NCBI GenBank assembly: GCA_032158295.1
Contig: CM063261.1
Span: 3,968,001-4,032,000, forward strand
DNA: 64,000 nucleotides
Origin: Pycnopodia helianthoides
Taxonomy: Eukaryota; Echinodermata; Asteroidea; Forcipulatida; Asteriidae
Direction: 5' to 3'
Below the pieces are notes generated by a model. The model was not told where the DNA came from. It did not search any database and saw nothing but the letters and a program-made list of their open reading frames with translations. How positions within the stretch are numbered: position 1 is the first letter of the stretch; each line of letters opens with the position of its first letter. Made by a program: the position numbers and the translations under genes. Positions 1 to 35,640 of the stretch are shown piece after piece.

Positions 1-24723
<24,723 letters not shown>

Positions 24724-25339
24724 GTTCATCCTCGAGGAACCGGCCAATAATGAAGAGCAATCAAGTAATCCAATTTGTTTTTGCACAAATTGTTCAGAGT
24801 TTCTGACTGCACCTTTGTCTATAATTTGGAGGCCTGTTTTTACACATTGATGCATAATTGACCAGGCGTGCTATTTGACTTTTGGAGAAGAAAAAAATTA
24901 TGTCATTTAAACCAAGGAGGAAGGAACGTAAGAGTAGGGCCTATTTTATAATCATTATTATAATCATTGTTGTTATTATTATATTTTTCTGGTAATGAAA
25001 CCAAGGATGCCTCATAAGTGAACTTAATCACTGAAGCTCGTAAGCCTATAAGGAAACCTGTATTTGCTATGTGAACCAGAAACACCGGAATTAGCCCCTA
25101 CGCGTATTCGAACAGAAGAACCTGTTAAAGTGCGCGAGTTTGTTTCCTTCACGCGTTAAAGCAATGTACGTGGGACCAAAGTGGTCCCAAAATGTTTGAA
25201 TACGTACGAGACTTGCACGGTATATAGCAAATGTCACGCAAATGTCAAGACAATTTGACTTTCATAGAATTTAGTGTCCTTGGTAGGTACTGATTATTGA
25301 ATGGTGATAACTTGCAGACTTGAAGTAGCCAGCCTGTCT

Positions 25340-25645
25340 TTTGTACAGACACTTTCATAGTAAATGTGCCATCAGTGTGTCCGACCTGGTTCCTCATACC
25401 AGAGTGTTTGAGTGTGAAACCAGGCTTTCTGCTTGTTCTTACCCATACACTCTTTGCTTTGCCGAGATGTAGAACAGAGAGCCATTCCAACAGCTTTATT
25501 CCACGCACTGCATCTCTTTGGAACTCCTTGCCTGGTGCATGTTTCCATCCATCCTACAATCTAGACTGTTTGAAGAGGAATATCAACCACTACCTTCAGC
25601 TCCCCCGAGTTATTTTCTTCTCAAAAATGTTTTTTTCTTGAAGCC
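25340..25645 (+). mobile_element. Non-LTR retrotransposon ORF2 C-terminal fragment
   Basis: Reads FIPRTASLWNSLPGACF followed by NLDCLKRNINHYL, the usual C-terminal signature of LINE reverse-transcriptase ORFs (R..LWN.LP...). No RT or endonuclease core nearby, so a 5'-truncated relic. Confidence 0.7.
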
Positions 25646-26497
25646 CCTCACTAAGAGTGGCCCATTAACCTTGATTTGAGGCGAACTTGCATTATTTTTT
25701 TTAATTTTTTTTATTATCCAGCTTTGGGAGTATTGGATCAGGGATTGAGTGTTGATATTAAGGGCATCAATGAAATATTGAAGATGGTAATATGATGGCT
25801 GATTGGATCGATTACAATAAATATCTTATTGTTTTATAAATTTAATGCCAAGTGTAAGTTTTTGTATTTTTTTGCTTTTAATTAAAGGTGGTTTTGATGA
25901 AAATATCTACAACCAACTTTTTTTACCCAACCTCTTTCCCAGTGGTGTACGATCTCGCCCCTCCTTCCCTTTCCCCCCAGAATGCCTTGCTCGTTATAAC
26001 CCCTTGAGGGGTGACTTTGAAATACCCACATAGATTAATCCTGTGGTTGATCCATTCTGTGTTTGAGGCGTACACAATCAAACTAGGCATCAAGTCATAT
26101 AGAGTCCCCTCTCGTTCTTCTGTGATCTTGTCACCTGTCTAGCTGTACGCAGTTCAAGGTGACCATGCAAAAAAAATGATTCATTTGAAGTGGATTAGAC
26201 TAAGCGCTCGAAAGTTTTTGACAAGTGTGCGCACAGAGCAGTCACTGTTGGTTAGCCAATTGGTGTTTTCAGTACATCCCCTACTAGGTGTTGAAGATGA
26301 GAGGTATCGATACTGCGTGCTCAGGCGTGATATTTGGTCCTTGGTACAGAGCACAATATAATATTGGCTCTTATAAAAAAAAAATAGCACAATTCCAAAG
26401 AGTGATCATTGCATTTTGAACATTATAACCCCCGTCACTGGGCCATTTACCATCATCTCAGCTCCCTGGTGAGTATACAGCCGGTAACAAGAAGCAT

Positions 26498-26622
26498 TTA
26501 TAGTCAAGTGTCTTGCTCAAGGACACAAGTGTCGTGACCGGGATTCGAACCCATACTCTGATGACCTAGCACCTGAACTTGAATCCGATGCAGTAACCCG
26601 CTTTGCCACGGCGTGCCAGAAG
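26498..26622 (-). mobile_element. SINE head fragment
   Basis: Minus strand: TGGCACGCCGTGGCAAAGCG through GGGTTCGAATCCCGGTCACG to ACACTTGTGTCCTTGAGCAA. Same family as 21391-21775. Confidence 0.65.
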
Positions 26623-28239
26623 GGCTGACCTACATGTACACATGGGTTAAGTAGGATTTTTAATGGACTTATCAGGCTATTTAATCACAATTTTTCTATT
26701 TTTCCAAGGGCAAACAAATCGGAAATCAGACTAAAGTAGGAAGAATATCATGCCTACACGCTGCCCATGGTAGAGAAGCTGCTTGTATGCCCTATCTAAT
26801 GATTTTTTGGCACAAATAAAACTGCTTGTATTGTTGGTTTTGAAAAAGACACTGTGTGTCCCAAAAGGTTGTGGAAATCCTTAGGGAATTTCCCCAGCGA
26901 CATTTTGAACTTGCATAAAAGGCAAATTTGATATTTGGGATGAAAATAATATCCTATCCTCGGTCAAAGATACCATCACAAAATAATTTCAAGAAGAAAC
27001 TTCAAAATTGTTGAATTGTAACAAAATACATCAAACTAGTTTATCTCCATAAAAAAACATTCTTTTTTTTTAGAAACATTAATATCCAAACCCTAGTTCA
27101 TAAAATACAGTGTAAACTCTTTTAATAAATTAGTGAAAAAACTAAGCTTTGTCTTAAAAAATACACATGTTTGTTAGAGAGTAAGTTTGCAATAAACTTG
27201 AATACAAAGTCTTTGGTTTTTGTTTTATTTTTGTTTTAAAAACCAATTTTTTAAACCAATTTGTTTTTTAGCTCTATGCTTTTAGTACTAAACTGGATGA
27301 ATTTTTAAGTTTTAGAAACTCAACTTTCATAGCTAAAAGAAAGACAAGAAACTGGCAACTCGGAATAAAATTAAAAAATAATTTTTCATAAATCTTAGGT
27401 GAATAGGTTGACCAATTTGTCCCCAAAACATTGAAGTGGTATCAATCAAAATACCGAAATAACTGGAAGAAATCTTAAGCTTAGGTCACTGTTAAATTAA
27501 TTCACTTCAACTATGTCTGATTTGTAATCATGTTTAAACGAAGAACGTTGAAAGAATAACATAATTTCCCCAAAATATGTGAAAAATTAACTAATTCGTA
27601 GAAAAACTCATATTATGTACATTTATTGTACTAAATAAACTGATAACATTCTGTCTATCAGTTGGCACATCAAGTCAAGTTATAGAAATGTGCTTTGAGG
27701 ATTTTAGTTCCGGACAAGTTTTAACAAATCTACTGTTCTACGAAGGAAAGGCAATATTGCCCAAAATGGCCCTACTTAGGATTTTGATTCAAATTACTCT
27801 ACTCAGTTATTATGAGGGGCGTTAGGTGTAGTGTTGGCACACTTAAATAATCGATGATGCTTTTTGGGGGGTCAGTTTTGCAAAAGGAGTTAATAGTGGC
27901 ACTATTAAACACAGTGTGCATTATTGATGATAACGACCTTATTCCATACCAGGTCTGGAATATCATCATCTTTGAGAGGGCAGGGCCATTTTCATTTTGC
28001 AAAGAGGACTGCCATTAGAAAATCTTCAAGTCTATGGGAAACTTTCTGAAGGGGCAAGAAGGCCAAGACCAGGGGCAACAAAGGCCATGGCCTCCGTGTA
28101 ATTCCAGGCCTGCCACACTATCTAGTGAGGTGTGCACACGCATTGTTTGGCCCTACCCAAATATTGACTGATTGTTTCTGAGATGACCTAAGGGCTGTGA
28201 TGACGCATAAAAGAGGGAAACAGTTCTAGCTGCCTTTAT

Positions 28240-31200
28240 CTAGTACTGCTGGCTTGTATTGCTGTAGTGTAGCAACTGATACTGTGTCGCGGGCATGGTG
28301 CTTAGTTGTGTAGCTGATGGGTTGCTTCCAACATTAGTTGAAGAAGTCAGGATGCCTTCAGGTCTGGCTCCCTGAACATTGCAGACACCGAGTGATTGGT
28401 AGACCATAGTACGTAAATCATCACATCCCTGCTGGGATGGTGCACTGACTGTCCCTTTAAGTTAAAAAGTCATTAGAACAATTAAGCAATTAGTTGTTTT
28501 TCCGCATGGTTCTGTATGATACAGGTGGTGAAAAAAAGCTTGTTTGGGTCTGCACTGTATGTTCATCAGAATTTAAAGATTTTCACATTATATTTTTGTG
28601 TTACTTGATATAGACCCCTTGCATTTGATGTCACATTCTCAAACAGCGCCCTCAATGAGGCAAAAGGAGGTAGATCATTGGACGATAGCTATTCTTTGTT
28701 TGTAAAAACGTGCGTGTGACCTCAGCATTGCGCATTATGCCAGGGGTCTGTTTGTAAGGATTCGAGTCTGCGTGAGATTTTTTTTCAACCTTCCAAAGGC
28801 TTCAAGTATAGAATATAAGAGTTGATATACCTGTTGGTGTTAGTTGCTGAGTACTTTGTGCGTTGCCAAAGCCCATGAACTGCTCTGCAGTGCTGATTGG
28901 CACCTCAACTGTGCACTGCTGTGTGGTGCTGCTGTCGGTGGTTCCCATATCTTGTTGGGGTTTGGCCTCTGACTGCTCTGTTGCAACCTTCCATGCTGCC
29001 TCACACACTGTTGAAGGGTCATTTTCTTCAGATTCCATTGAGCTTTTAATGTCACTCAGCTCCATGGCTGCTGCAAATGGATCGGTGACAAGGGATGCTT
29101 GCTGTTGGGAAATTTGTTGCTGCTGCTGCTGCTGCTGCTGCTGGATGAGCTGTTGCTGTTGCTGAAAATGCTGCTGCAACAGCTGCTGTTGAAGAAGCTC
29201 CTGTTGATTAAGCTGCTTTTGCTGTCTGATTGTAGTTTTGGTCCCCGATGATTGTGTTGTCGTTGTAGCATTGTTGCAGTTCATGTTGGTAGCAGCAGTG
29301 GGATGGGCTGTAAAGCTCATACTTCCTTGCTGCTGCTGCTGCTGATTTGCAATGCTGTAGATGGCTCTGTTCTGCTGATCGATGGAATTCTCGTTCCCCA
29401 TACTCTGGACGACCTGCCACAGATTTGGGGAGCTTGAATCCGCTGACCAGGAATGATACATCTCGCGCTGATTTTGGTGACCAACATTTTCCTCAGCGGG
29501 TGACAAGTAGATCATCTTGCCATTGGGAAGTAGAGCTGCAGTAGGGGTCTGTTGTTGGTGATAAACATTTGGAGGAGAGTACATCATTGGGATGCTGTTG
29601 GATGGCTCAGCAGGTGAAAAACTTCCTCTGGTTGGGCTGAAGTAGCCGTAGGGGTTGTGGCGGGCACTGCGGTTATGGGGGCGACGGAAAGGATGCCAGT
29701 TGGCTTGCTCAGCATCAATCCCGAGGGGTCGTCGATGATAGTTGGGGCTGTTGCCCACTTGGCGTTTGTTGGGTGTTGGTCTCTTCAGAGGCTTTTCATC
29801 AGGGTTGTAGCTAGTGTTGATAGACCAGAAGCTGCCCTTGCGTGACGCCAGCTTACCATCGGAGTCTTCAGAATGCCTCGACATGAAGCAGGGTGTGGTG
29901 AGAGCATGGCGAACAGAGCTCTGTTTAGGTGCACAGGAAACAACATTGTTATTATTTGCTACGAAGCATCATGTGATCGATTGTACAGTTCCAAGAAGAA
30001 CTTGTGATGTACTATTTCAAAGAGTAAACATCATAATAAGGAGTTTGCAAATGTTTGAATATTTATAATAAGTGGGACAACTTAAATGGTACATGTTCAT
30101 TACAGCATTGGTTTTGGGAAGATTAAACTCATTTCCATCCACTAGTTTTAATTAATTTGGGGTTGAACAAAGACAATATTACCAAAGCTGGACTTGAACC
30201 TGCGGCCTCCGGATTAACGCGTCGACGCTCTACCAACTGAGCTATCTAGCCCTATTGTGTCAATATCTTTGGTCGGTTGTATGGCTTCTGACTGGCACCC
30301 CGTGACAAAGATATGATTGTATAGGGAGACTGCCAGCATTAGGGCTAGATAGCTCAGTTGGTAGACTGCGGGCACATTAATCTGGGTTGCAGGTTCAAGT
30401 CCCGCACTAGTAAATTTTTCCTTGTTCAACCCAAAATTATTAAAAATTTACCCTGCCAGTTTCCCTTGTGGTTTAATTACTTAGTTTTTACTGAAGTACA
30501 CATCCAACCAACCTCTGAAGATTTCATTAGATTATGTGAAATGTTTTAGTGAAAACCTGAAAAACGGTTTATGTTTCGTCAATGATTTGTGCATTAATGT
30601 TGGATTTTTGCTTGAAATATGCAAAATTTGTAAATTGGGCTGTCTTCAAATGCTAATTTTTGTGACTTCACAGTATTTTGGCAGAAAGGTTTTCACTGGA
30701 TTTTGAAGGATTGGTAGTAGTATGAACTTTACTATCAGTGAGCTTTCAAAATAAAAGTATTTTTCATTTACAAAGGTGCTGCTAAATAGTAATATCAAAA
30801 CGTAGTATAAAATAACAGAATTTGGCTACAAAAGTAAGCGATTTTGGCTTTTGGGAGCTACAAAATAAAATATCATTTTGATCACATTCTTTAGACCTTA
30901 TGCATTGACATCATCAAGCGGCCATCTTAGAAGTGAACCAATGACGAATCAATGGAAATGCACAGATTTGTACGAGCGGCGCACAGGATTGGCCAATGAA
31001 CATCTTCCTTTTGACCTCTTGGCGAGGGCGCCCTACTCAAATGACGTCATGTGCATAAGGTCTATTGTAATATGTAGTGTTTAATATCATTGGTCCGATG
31101 GAACAATATTACTCACCATCCAACTTTTTTTACGGTTTTGGTTCAGATGAAGATAATAAGGATAGCAACATCTTGGGGGAAAAGGACAAAAAGAAATATA

Positions 31201-34200
31201 TTGTTACATAACAATGTTCTTTAACAAGATGAAAAAATACTGTCACTCTACAGGAGGGTTGGTAGAGCTGACAAAATAGTCGCAAATCGCGATCAGGATC
31301 ACTACCGTGGCCACATAATGCCAAGAACATAAGAGAATGGTGGCCCCCTTCAGCGTCCTTCCTTTCAGTATCAAAGCATGATCCGCACCACTGACAAACC
31401 CATTCCCCCTAGCCCCCCCCCCCCCCCCACTTGAAAGCAATGCCCCCCACCCCCACTTGAAAGCAAATCGCGATCAGGATCACTACCGTGGCCACATAAT
31501 GCCAAGAACATAAGAGAATGGTGGCCCCTTCAGCGTCCTCCTTTCAATATCAAAGCATGATCCCCACCACTGACAAACCCATTCCCCTAGCCCCCCCCCC
31601 CCCCCACTTGGAAGCAATGCCCCCCTCCCCTGTGCCCCCATCGAAAAAGTCCTGGCTATGCGCTGAGTTTTAAGGGCAAGCCCTGTGAACTTACTGTAAA
31701 CCATCGTACACCTCGCAAGGCTGCATCTCTTTCTTGCCTGCAGCTTGGAACACCTCCATGATCTGCTGCACAAGGCCCACATTTGGCTTGTCGTATGTCA
31801 GGGGACTGATCTTTCCTTTGAAGTTGCTCACTCGGGTTGTTTCACTGGTAGAGCGCCCTCTCGGCAGAAGAGCTCGTCTTGCGGCTGCCTTGGGTCGAGC
31901 GAGAGCGTAGGCGTTGCCATGGGGTTGAAGCTGGGCCATCTGGAATAATACAATTATCAAAATATCAAAAATGTGTTTAGGTTTGATGTTTGCGTACCAT
32001 ATGAAAATTATTAGAAATAAGTGTATGTTGAAAGTTGTATTAGTTTCCTAGGCAACAACATTTTTTCCATCCAATCAACAGACACTTAAAAATTAACAAT
32101 ACACTCAAATTTGCTACCATTTTCTAAAAATTAAAAGTGCAAATTGTTGAGTGAAGTCACTGGATCATTGTTGGTAATAAAACAAATAACAATGAGTGTA
32201 GATTTGTGATCAGAAACAATTTGTACGTAAACAAACAAAAGTCAACAAGTTTTTTCTGTTCTAGCAAAACCTTTTCAAATTTTACGAGGTTTGTCTCTGC
32301 CCTGGGCCCGATTTCATAGAGCTGCTCAAGCACAAAAAGTAACTATAAGCACCAAACAACTTTACTTACCAGAATACAGTTACCAGCCAAAATACCATGA
32401 CACGTACCATTTCTTACTGGTCCCCTGCTTAATGTTTTTGCTTGGCAGAAAGTTGTTAAGCAATATTGTCTGCTTCCAAAAGCAGCTCTATGAAATTCTA
32501 TGAAATTGGGCCCCGTTAACTGTGATTGTTGACAAACTAACCTGCATTCCAGTGGCTGTTTGTTGCAGTGGAACAGCAGCGTAAACCATGTTGCCAGCAA
32601 AGTTTGCAGAAAGACCGCTGGGCATGGTCAGTCCGCCGTTCACACCCCCGGCCTGATGGAAGCTGTTTGTGTTGGGGAGAGAGTTAGCAGCAGATTGGTG
32701 AGACACTCCATGGAATGGACTCAGGCTGGAACCAGGTGCAAGTTTCTCCGGACAGAAGCTGGTGGGGTCATCGGCGATCGGGTTTGAGCTGTTGTCATCA
32801 CCTTGCAAACTTGACTGGCTGTTAAGGGGTTGGTGTGAGCTAACTTGTTCTTCAGCGGGTTGATTAGGAGCTCTCAGTGTTGAGAAGGAAGGCAAGTTGG
32901 TAGTGTGCAAGATGACATGGTTTGGTATGGCTGGTGGTTCCATCAAACTCGGAGTTATAATTGCTTCTTGCGTACTACCCAAGGATTGGTTATTCTGTTG
33001 CAGAGAATTCTGAAGATCCTGTCTGATCATCTCGGCTGCCAAAGAATCCTCAGCACTATGGTGAGCAAACGCCTCTTCCTGTTGGACGATGCTATCTTCA
33101 ACAGGTAGGGCTACAGGAGATGTCACATTACCTCCAGAATCTTCATTCATTTGACCTGAGGTGGCACTGGAAGCCTGACTTGAACCCTGGTCATTTTGAC
33201 AGCTTGGTTGAACTTCAGTAGTCGCTGTGGTTATGGAGGGTGTGACGTCACCCTTGGTAACATCTGCTGATTTATTTGACAAAGCTTCTTGATGTTGATC
33301 AACTGCTATGAAAGATTTAGAGAAAGAAAAAAATCAAATCATATAAATAGTTTTGAAATAATAAATGAGCTTGTTATTTTGTTAACTCAATGAGCATGAT
33401 GAGTGTTTACAAATTTTTAGGTTACAATTACACCAGGCACTTGACTGTTAATGTTATACAGTTTTTGTTAAAGTCACACCAAATTTTCTTATAAAAGTCA
33501 GGATAAAACAATATTGATCTAAACAACAGTAACAATAACAACATTGATTACTTTTTTAAAAGATTAAAATGATAATGGCTTCAACTTTTCCCTGTATATA
33601 TGACCCTTTGGCTTGCCTTGTTATTTAAAGTGCTAAATCAGTATTCTTTAATATATCTGACACGACCATCATGACCATGGCAGAGCATGCTGAGACTGAG
33701 TACAGAGTCAGAGTAGGAAACATTGTCATTATTTAGTGCTTAACTTTAGGTTAGGTCAAGTCCCATCGTGTTATGTTTTTGTTTTTGCTCTTTGTCATGT
33801 TTGTTCCAGTCATCATGGTCATGATGGTCGTGTTTGTCAGTCATGATCAGTAGCCCTGGTAGGACGTCATTATCCGTTGCACTGCACTGCGGTGTATGCA
33901 ACGGAGGAGTCCAACCTGGGCTATCATGATCAGATGATTCGATGACACGTTATGCATTTGTAAGGAAAATTAAACTGACAGTGACAGTGACAATTTCTTT
34001 ATTCATGTGCAAATTGAAAAGTACGATGTTTAAGACGGTAACATAACTTAACTTAGCTAGCTAACTTGCTAACGTTTCAAAACACTATAAAATAGGCCCC
34101 GTTAAAAAAAAAATCAATAAACAGCGACGTTTTACTTTTGTTTTGGGCCTAACTTACCTGTGTTTTCACGAACTTCAGCTGCCAGTGACGATTCACTATT

Positions 34201-34431
34201 CACGGCCAGTAATGGCAGATTGTTGCTTGTCTGTTTGTCATTATCCCCACCTGAAATTGCCGTTACTGCATCAGCTGGTACCAAAATGTACTCGTCATTT
34301 CCGCCATCCTCCACAAAACATTTCCCAGCCAGTTCATCGCCGACGTCGGCATTTATATCTGAACGCAAAACGGACATGTTGTCACCACCACCTCCTACTC
34401 TGTTTTCTTGATTGGTAATATTGGCTGCCAT
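28240..34431 (-). CDS. Divergent forkhead-domain transcription factor, glutamine-rich, 6 exons
   Basis: Exons in transcript order: 34431-34158, 33305-32542, 31939-31695, 31171-31117, 29920-28831, 28448-28240; phases fit throughout and give about 878 residues. The forkhead winged helix spans exons 3-5: H1 KPNVGLVQQIMEVF, H2 MQPCEVYDGLQ, then CYPYYLHL and SW from the micro-exon, recognition helix SSVRHALTTPCF, and the wing SRKGSFWSINTSY. Typical forkheads have NS(I/V)RHNLSLN.CF; here Arg-His are kept but the first Asn is Ser and the later Asn is Ala. Exon 2 and the C-terminus are Ser/Gln-rich with a polyQ tract (29115-29180), as in activation domains. Start ATG 34431 gives MAANITNQEN; an upstream in-frame ATG at 34509 exists. 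I cannot assign a FOX class with confidence. Confidence 0.82.
29115..29180 (-). repeat. CAG repeat encoding polyglutamine
   Basis: CTG/TTG-rich on the plus strand, reading as glutamine tracts inside exon 5 of the forkhead gene. Potentially length-variable. Confidence 0.85.
30150..30480. mobile_element. Two tRNA-like SINEs head to head
   Basis: 30180-30255 on the minus strand and 30343-30418 on the plus strand both read GGGCTAGATAGCTCAGTTGG ... GGTTCAAGTCC, flanked by GGGTTGAACAAAG and CTTGTTCAACCC. Acceptor stems do not pair, so neither is a functional tRNA. In forkhead-gene intron 4. Confidence 0.7.
31117..31171 (-). CDS. 55-bp micro-exon completing the forkhead domain
   Basis: Minus strand: pyrimidine-rich tract and CCAAG acceptor, 55 bases, then ATG|GTGAGT donor. 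Joined to the partial codon CA from exon 3 it reads QCCYPYYLHLNQNRKKSWM, then SSVRHAL from exon 5 in frame. This supplies the forkhead (Y/F)PY(Y/F) and W positions missing from a direct exon 3-5 join. Acceptor AAG is non-ideal. Confidence 0.8.
31280..31625. repeat. About 182-bp direct duplication
   Basis: GCAAATCGCGATCAGGATCA starts at about 31281 and again at 31463, each followed by CCGTGGCCACATAATGCC and ending in a long C-run (CTAGCCCCCCC). In forkhead-gene intron 3, beside the micro-exon. Confidence 0.85.
32304..32514. repeat. Fold-back repeat G, copy 2
   Basis: GGGCCCGATTTCATAGAGCT at left and AGCTCTATGAAATTCTATG to TTGGGCCCC at right are inverted. In forkhead-gene intron 2, about 25 bp from exon 2. 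Confidence 0.75.
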
Positions 34432-35640
34432 GAATGGCGAAAAAACAACAACACCTGATTGCTGTCGTGCAGGCAAACCTCGAAAACCCAGGAAGAAAAT
34501 ATTATTCACATGTGTTTCAATTGCGTTCAGGCGCAGAATGTAGCGGGCGTTTAAAGTTAGCGCCTAGCGTACCGCAAAATCATTTCAAACGCGATGTAAA
34601 AAGTACGCAACACTGAAATGTTTACATTACGCGCGCACGCACAATAACACCCTTCAAATTTTAAATACCTATGAACTAGCCACCTCATTGGTTGGAAGTT
34701 CTAGGGTTGTTGTTATCGCCCACATAAAAAACACACTGGCAGAGCGCGTGACTTCATCGTGAGCTGGTGCGCGATTGGTTAACGGTAAAAGTTACGCTCA
34801 GCCAATCACGCATCACGCCCATGTTGTCTGCTGCATGCAGGTGCTGCATTATAGTGCTAGTGTGTCAACCGTGTGGTGGTTGTGGGGGGGGGGGGGGGGG
34901 TGGTTGAGCTGCCGCAAGCATTAATGAGACATAGATAACAAATGTAGTAGGCCTATACCATAGAGCTATATATATAGCTCTATGGCCTATACAGAACAAT
35001 AATTATAGTAAACAAGTGACAAAATAAAGAAGCCCAATGTCAGAAGTCAAATTGAATAGCTGCGCAGGGATATGGTGGAGGATGGCTGATGAGTTGAGGT
35101 TACGAACAAATTCAGAGATCAGATAAGAAGAACAACCAATTAAAGCCGGCTAGGATAGACAAAAGTGTAGGGCCTATCTCGAAACACTGTGGCCGAGGTG
35201 GGCCCAACTAAAAGGAACACTGGGCGCATAAAGACAGTCACAGACTTCAATTCGAGGTGTCGAATAGGCCTCACAACACTACAAAAAAAATAAGGCAAAG
35301 ATTTTTGTTGTAAATTAATTCTTAACGCTGCACTTTTCTGCACTGGATGTCGTCCTGATCACAGTGATGGTCTATTGTAAGCTATAGTATAGGCATACAA
35401 CCTGTGTCGCAAACGATGGTCTAGTTTTATTTCTGTCGAAATATGTTTCTATAATGCTAATTCAAGGAAAAAGACATAAAATATTATGTTTTACAACCAT
35501 CCATACAATTATCTTTATTATCATAATACTATTTTAACTATTGAGTAATAATACGTGTTCAAATTCGATTTGTCTATCATATTATTAGACCGTAGGCCTA
35601 TAGCTCTTGACTTTCAGTGAGTGTTTGTGTACCTGAAAGC
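34432..35640. promoter_or_regulatory. Divergent promoter region of the forkhead gene and MZB1-A
   Basis: Three CCAAT boxes in about 120 bp: ATTGG at 34687 and 34774, CCAAT at 34802, spaced like NF-Y sites and nearest the forkhead ATG. A G-run follows at about 34886-34902 and an AT-centred palindrome at 34959-34984. No TATA box is convincing for either side. The role is inferred from position. Confidence 0.45.
34959..34984. repeat. Perfect 26-bp palindrome CATAGAGC...GCTCTATG
   Basis: Centre TATATATATA. Its first 16 bases equal the terminus of the hAT-like element at 54443-55123, so it may be two element ends joined. Confidence 0.8.

Larger units (their letters stand above)
24724..28239. other. 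Convergent intergenic region between DDX46 and the forkhead gene
   Basis: Holds both genes' 3' flanks, presumably including their 3' UTRs. An AATAAA at 25816 is a possible polyadenylation signal for DDX46 (weak evidence). Also present: retrotransposon and SINE scraps, a repeat at 26675-26750 that recurs inverted near 8480-8565, and, from about 26880 to 27660, AT-rich sequence with nothing recognisable. Confidence 0.5.

Noticed and set aside
28863..29437. Plus-strand frames rich in Cys and Leu
   Set aside because: Antisense shadows of the forkhead gene's CAG tracts.
30180..30420. Two tRNA-like sequences (also 7325-7408, 19053-19130, 21391-21465, 52280)
   Set aside because: Boxes A and B are present but acceptor stems do not pair and they continue into dispersed SINE bodies.
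34434..34509. Upstream ATG for the forkhead gene
   Set aside because: In frame but adds a less typical sequence; MAANITNQEN preferred, though not excluded.
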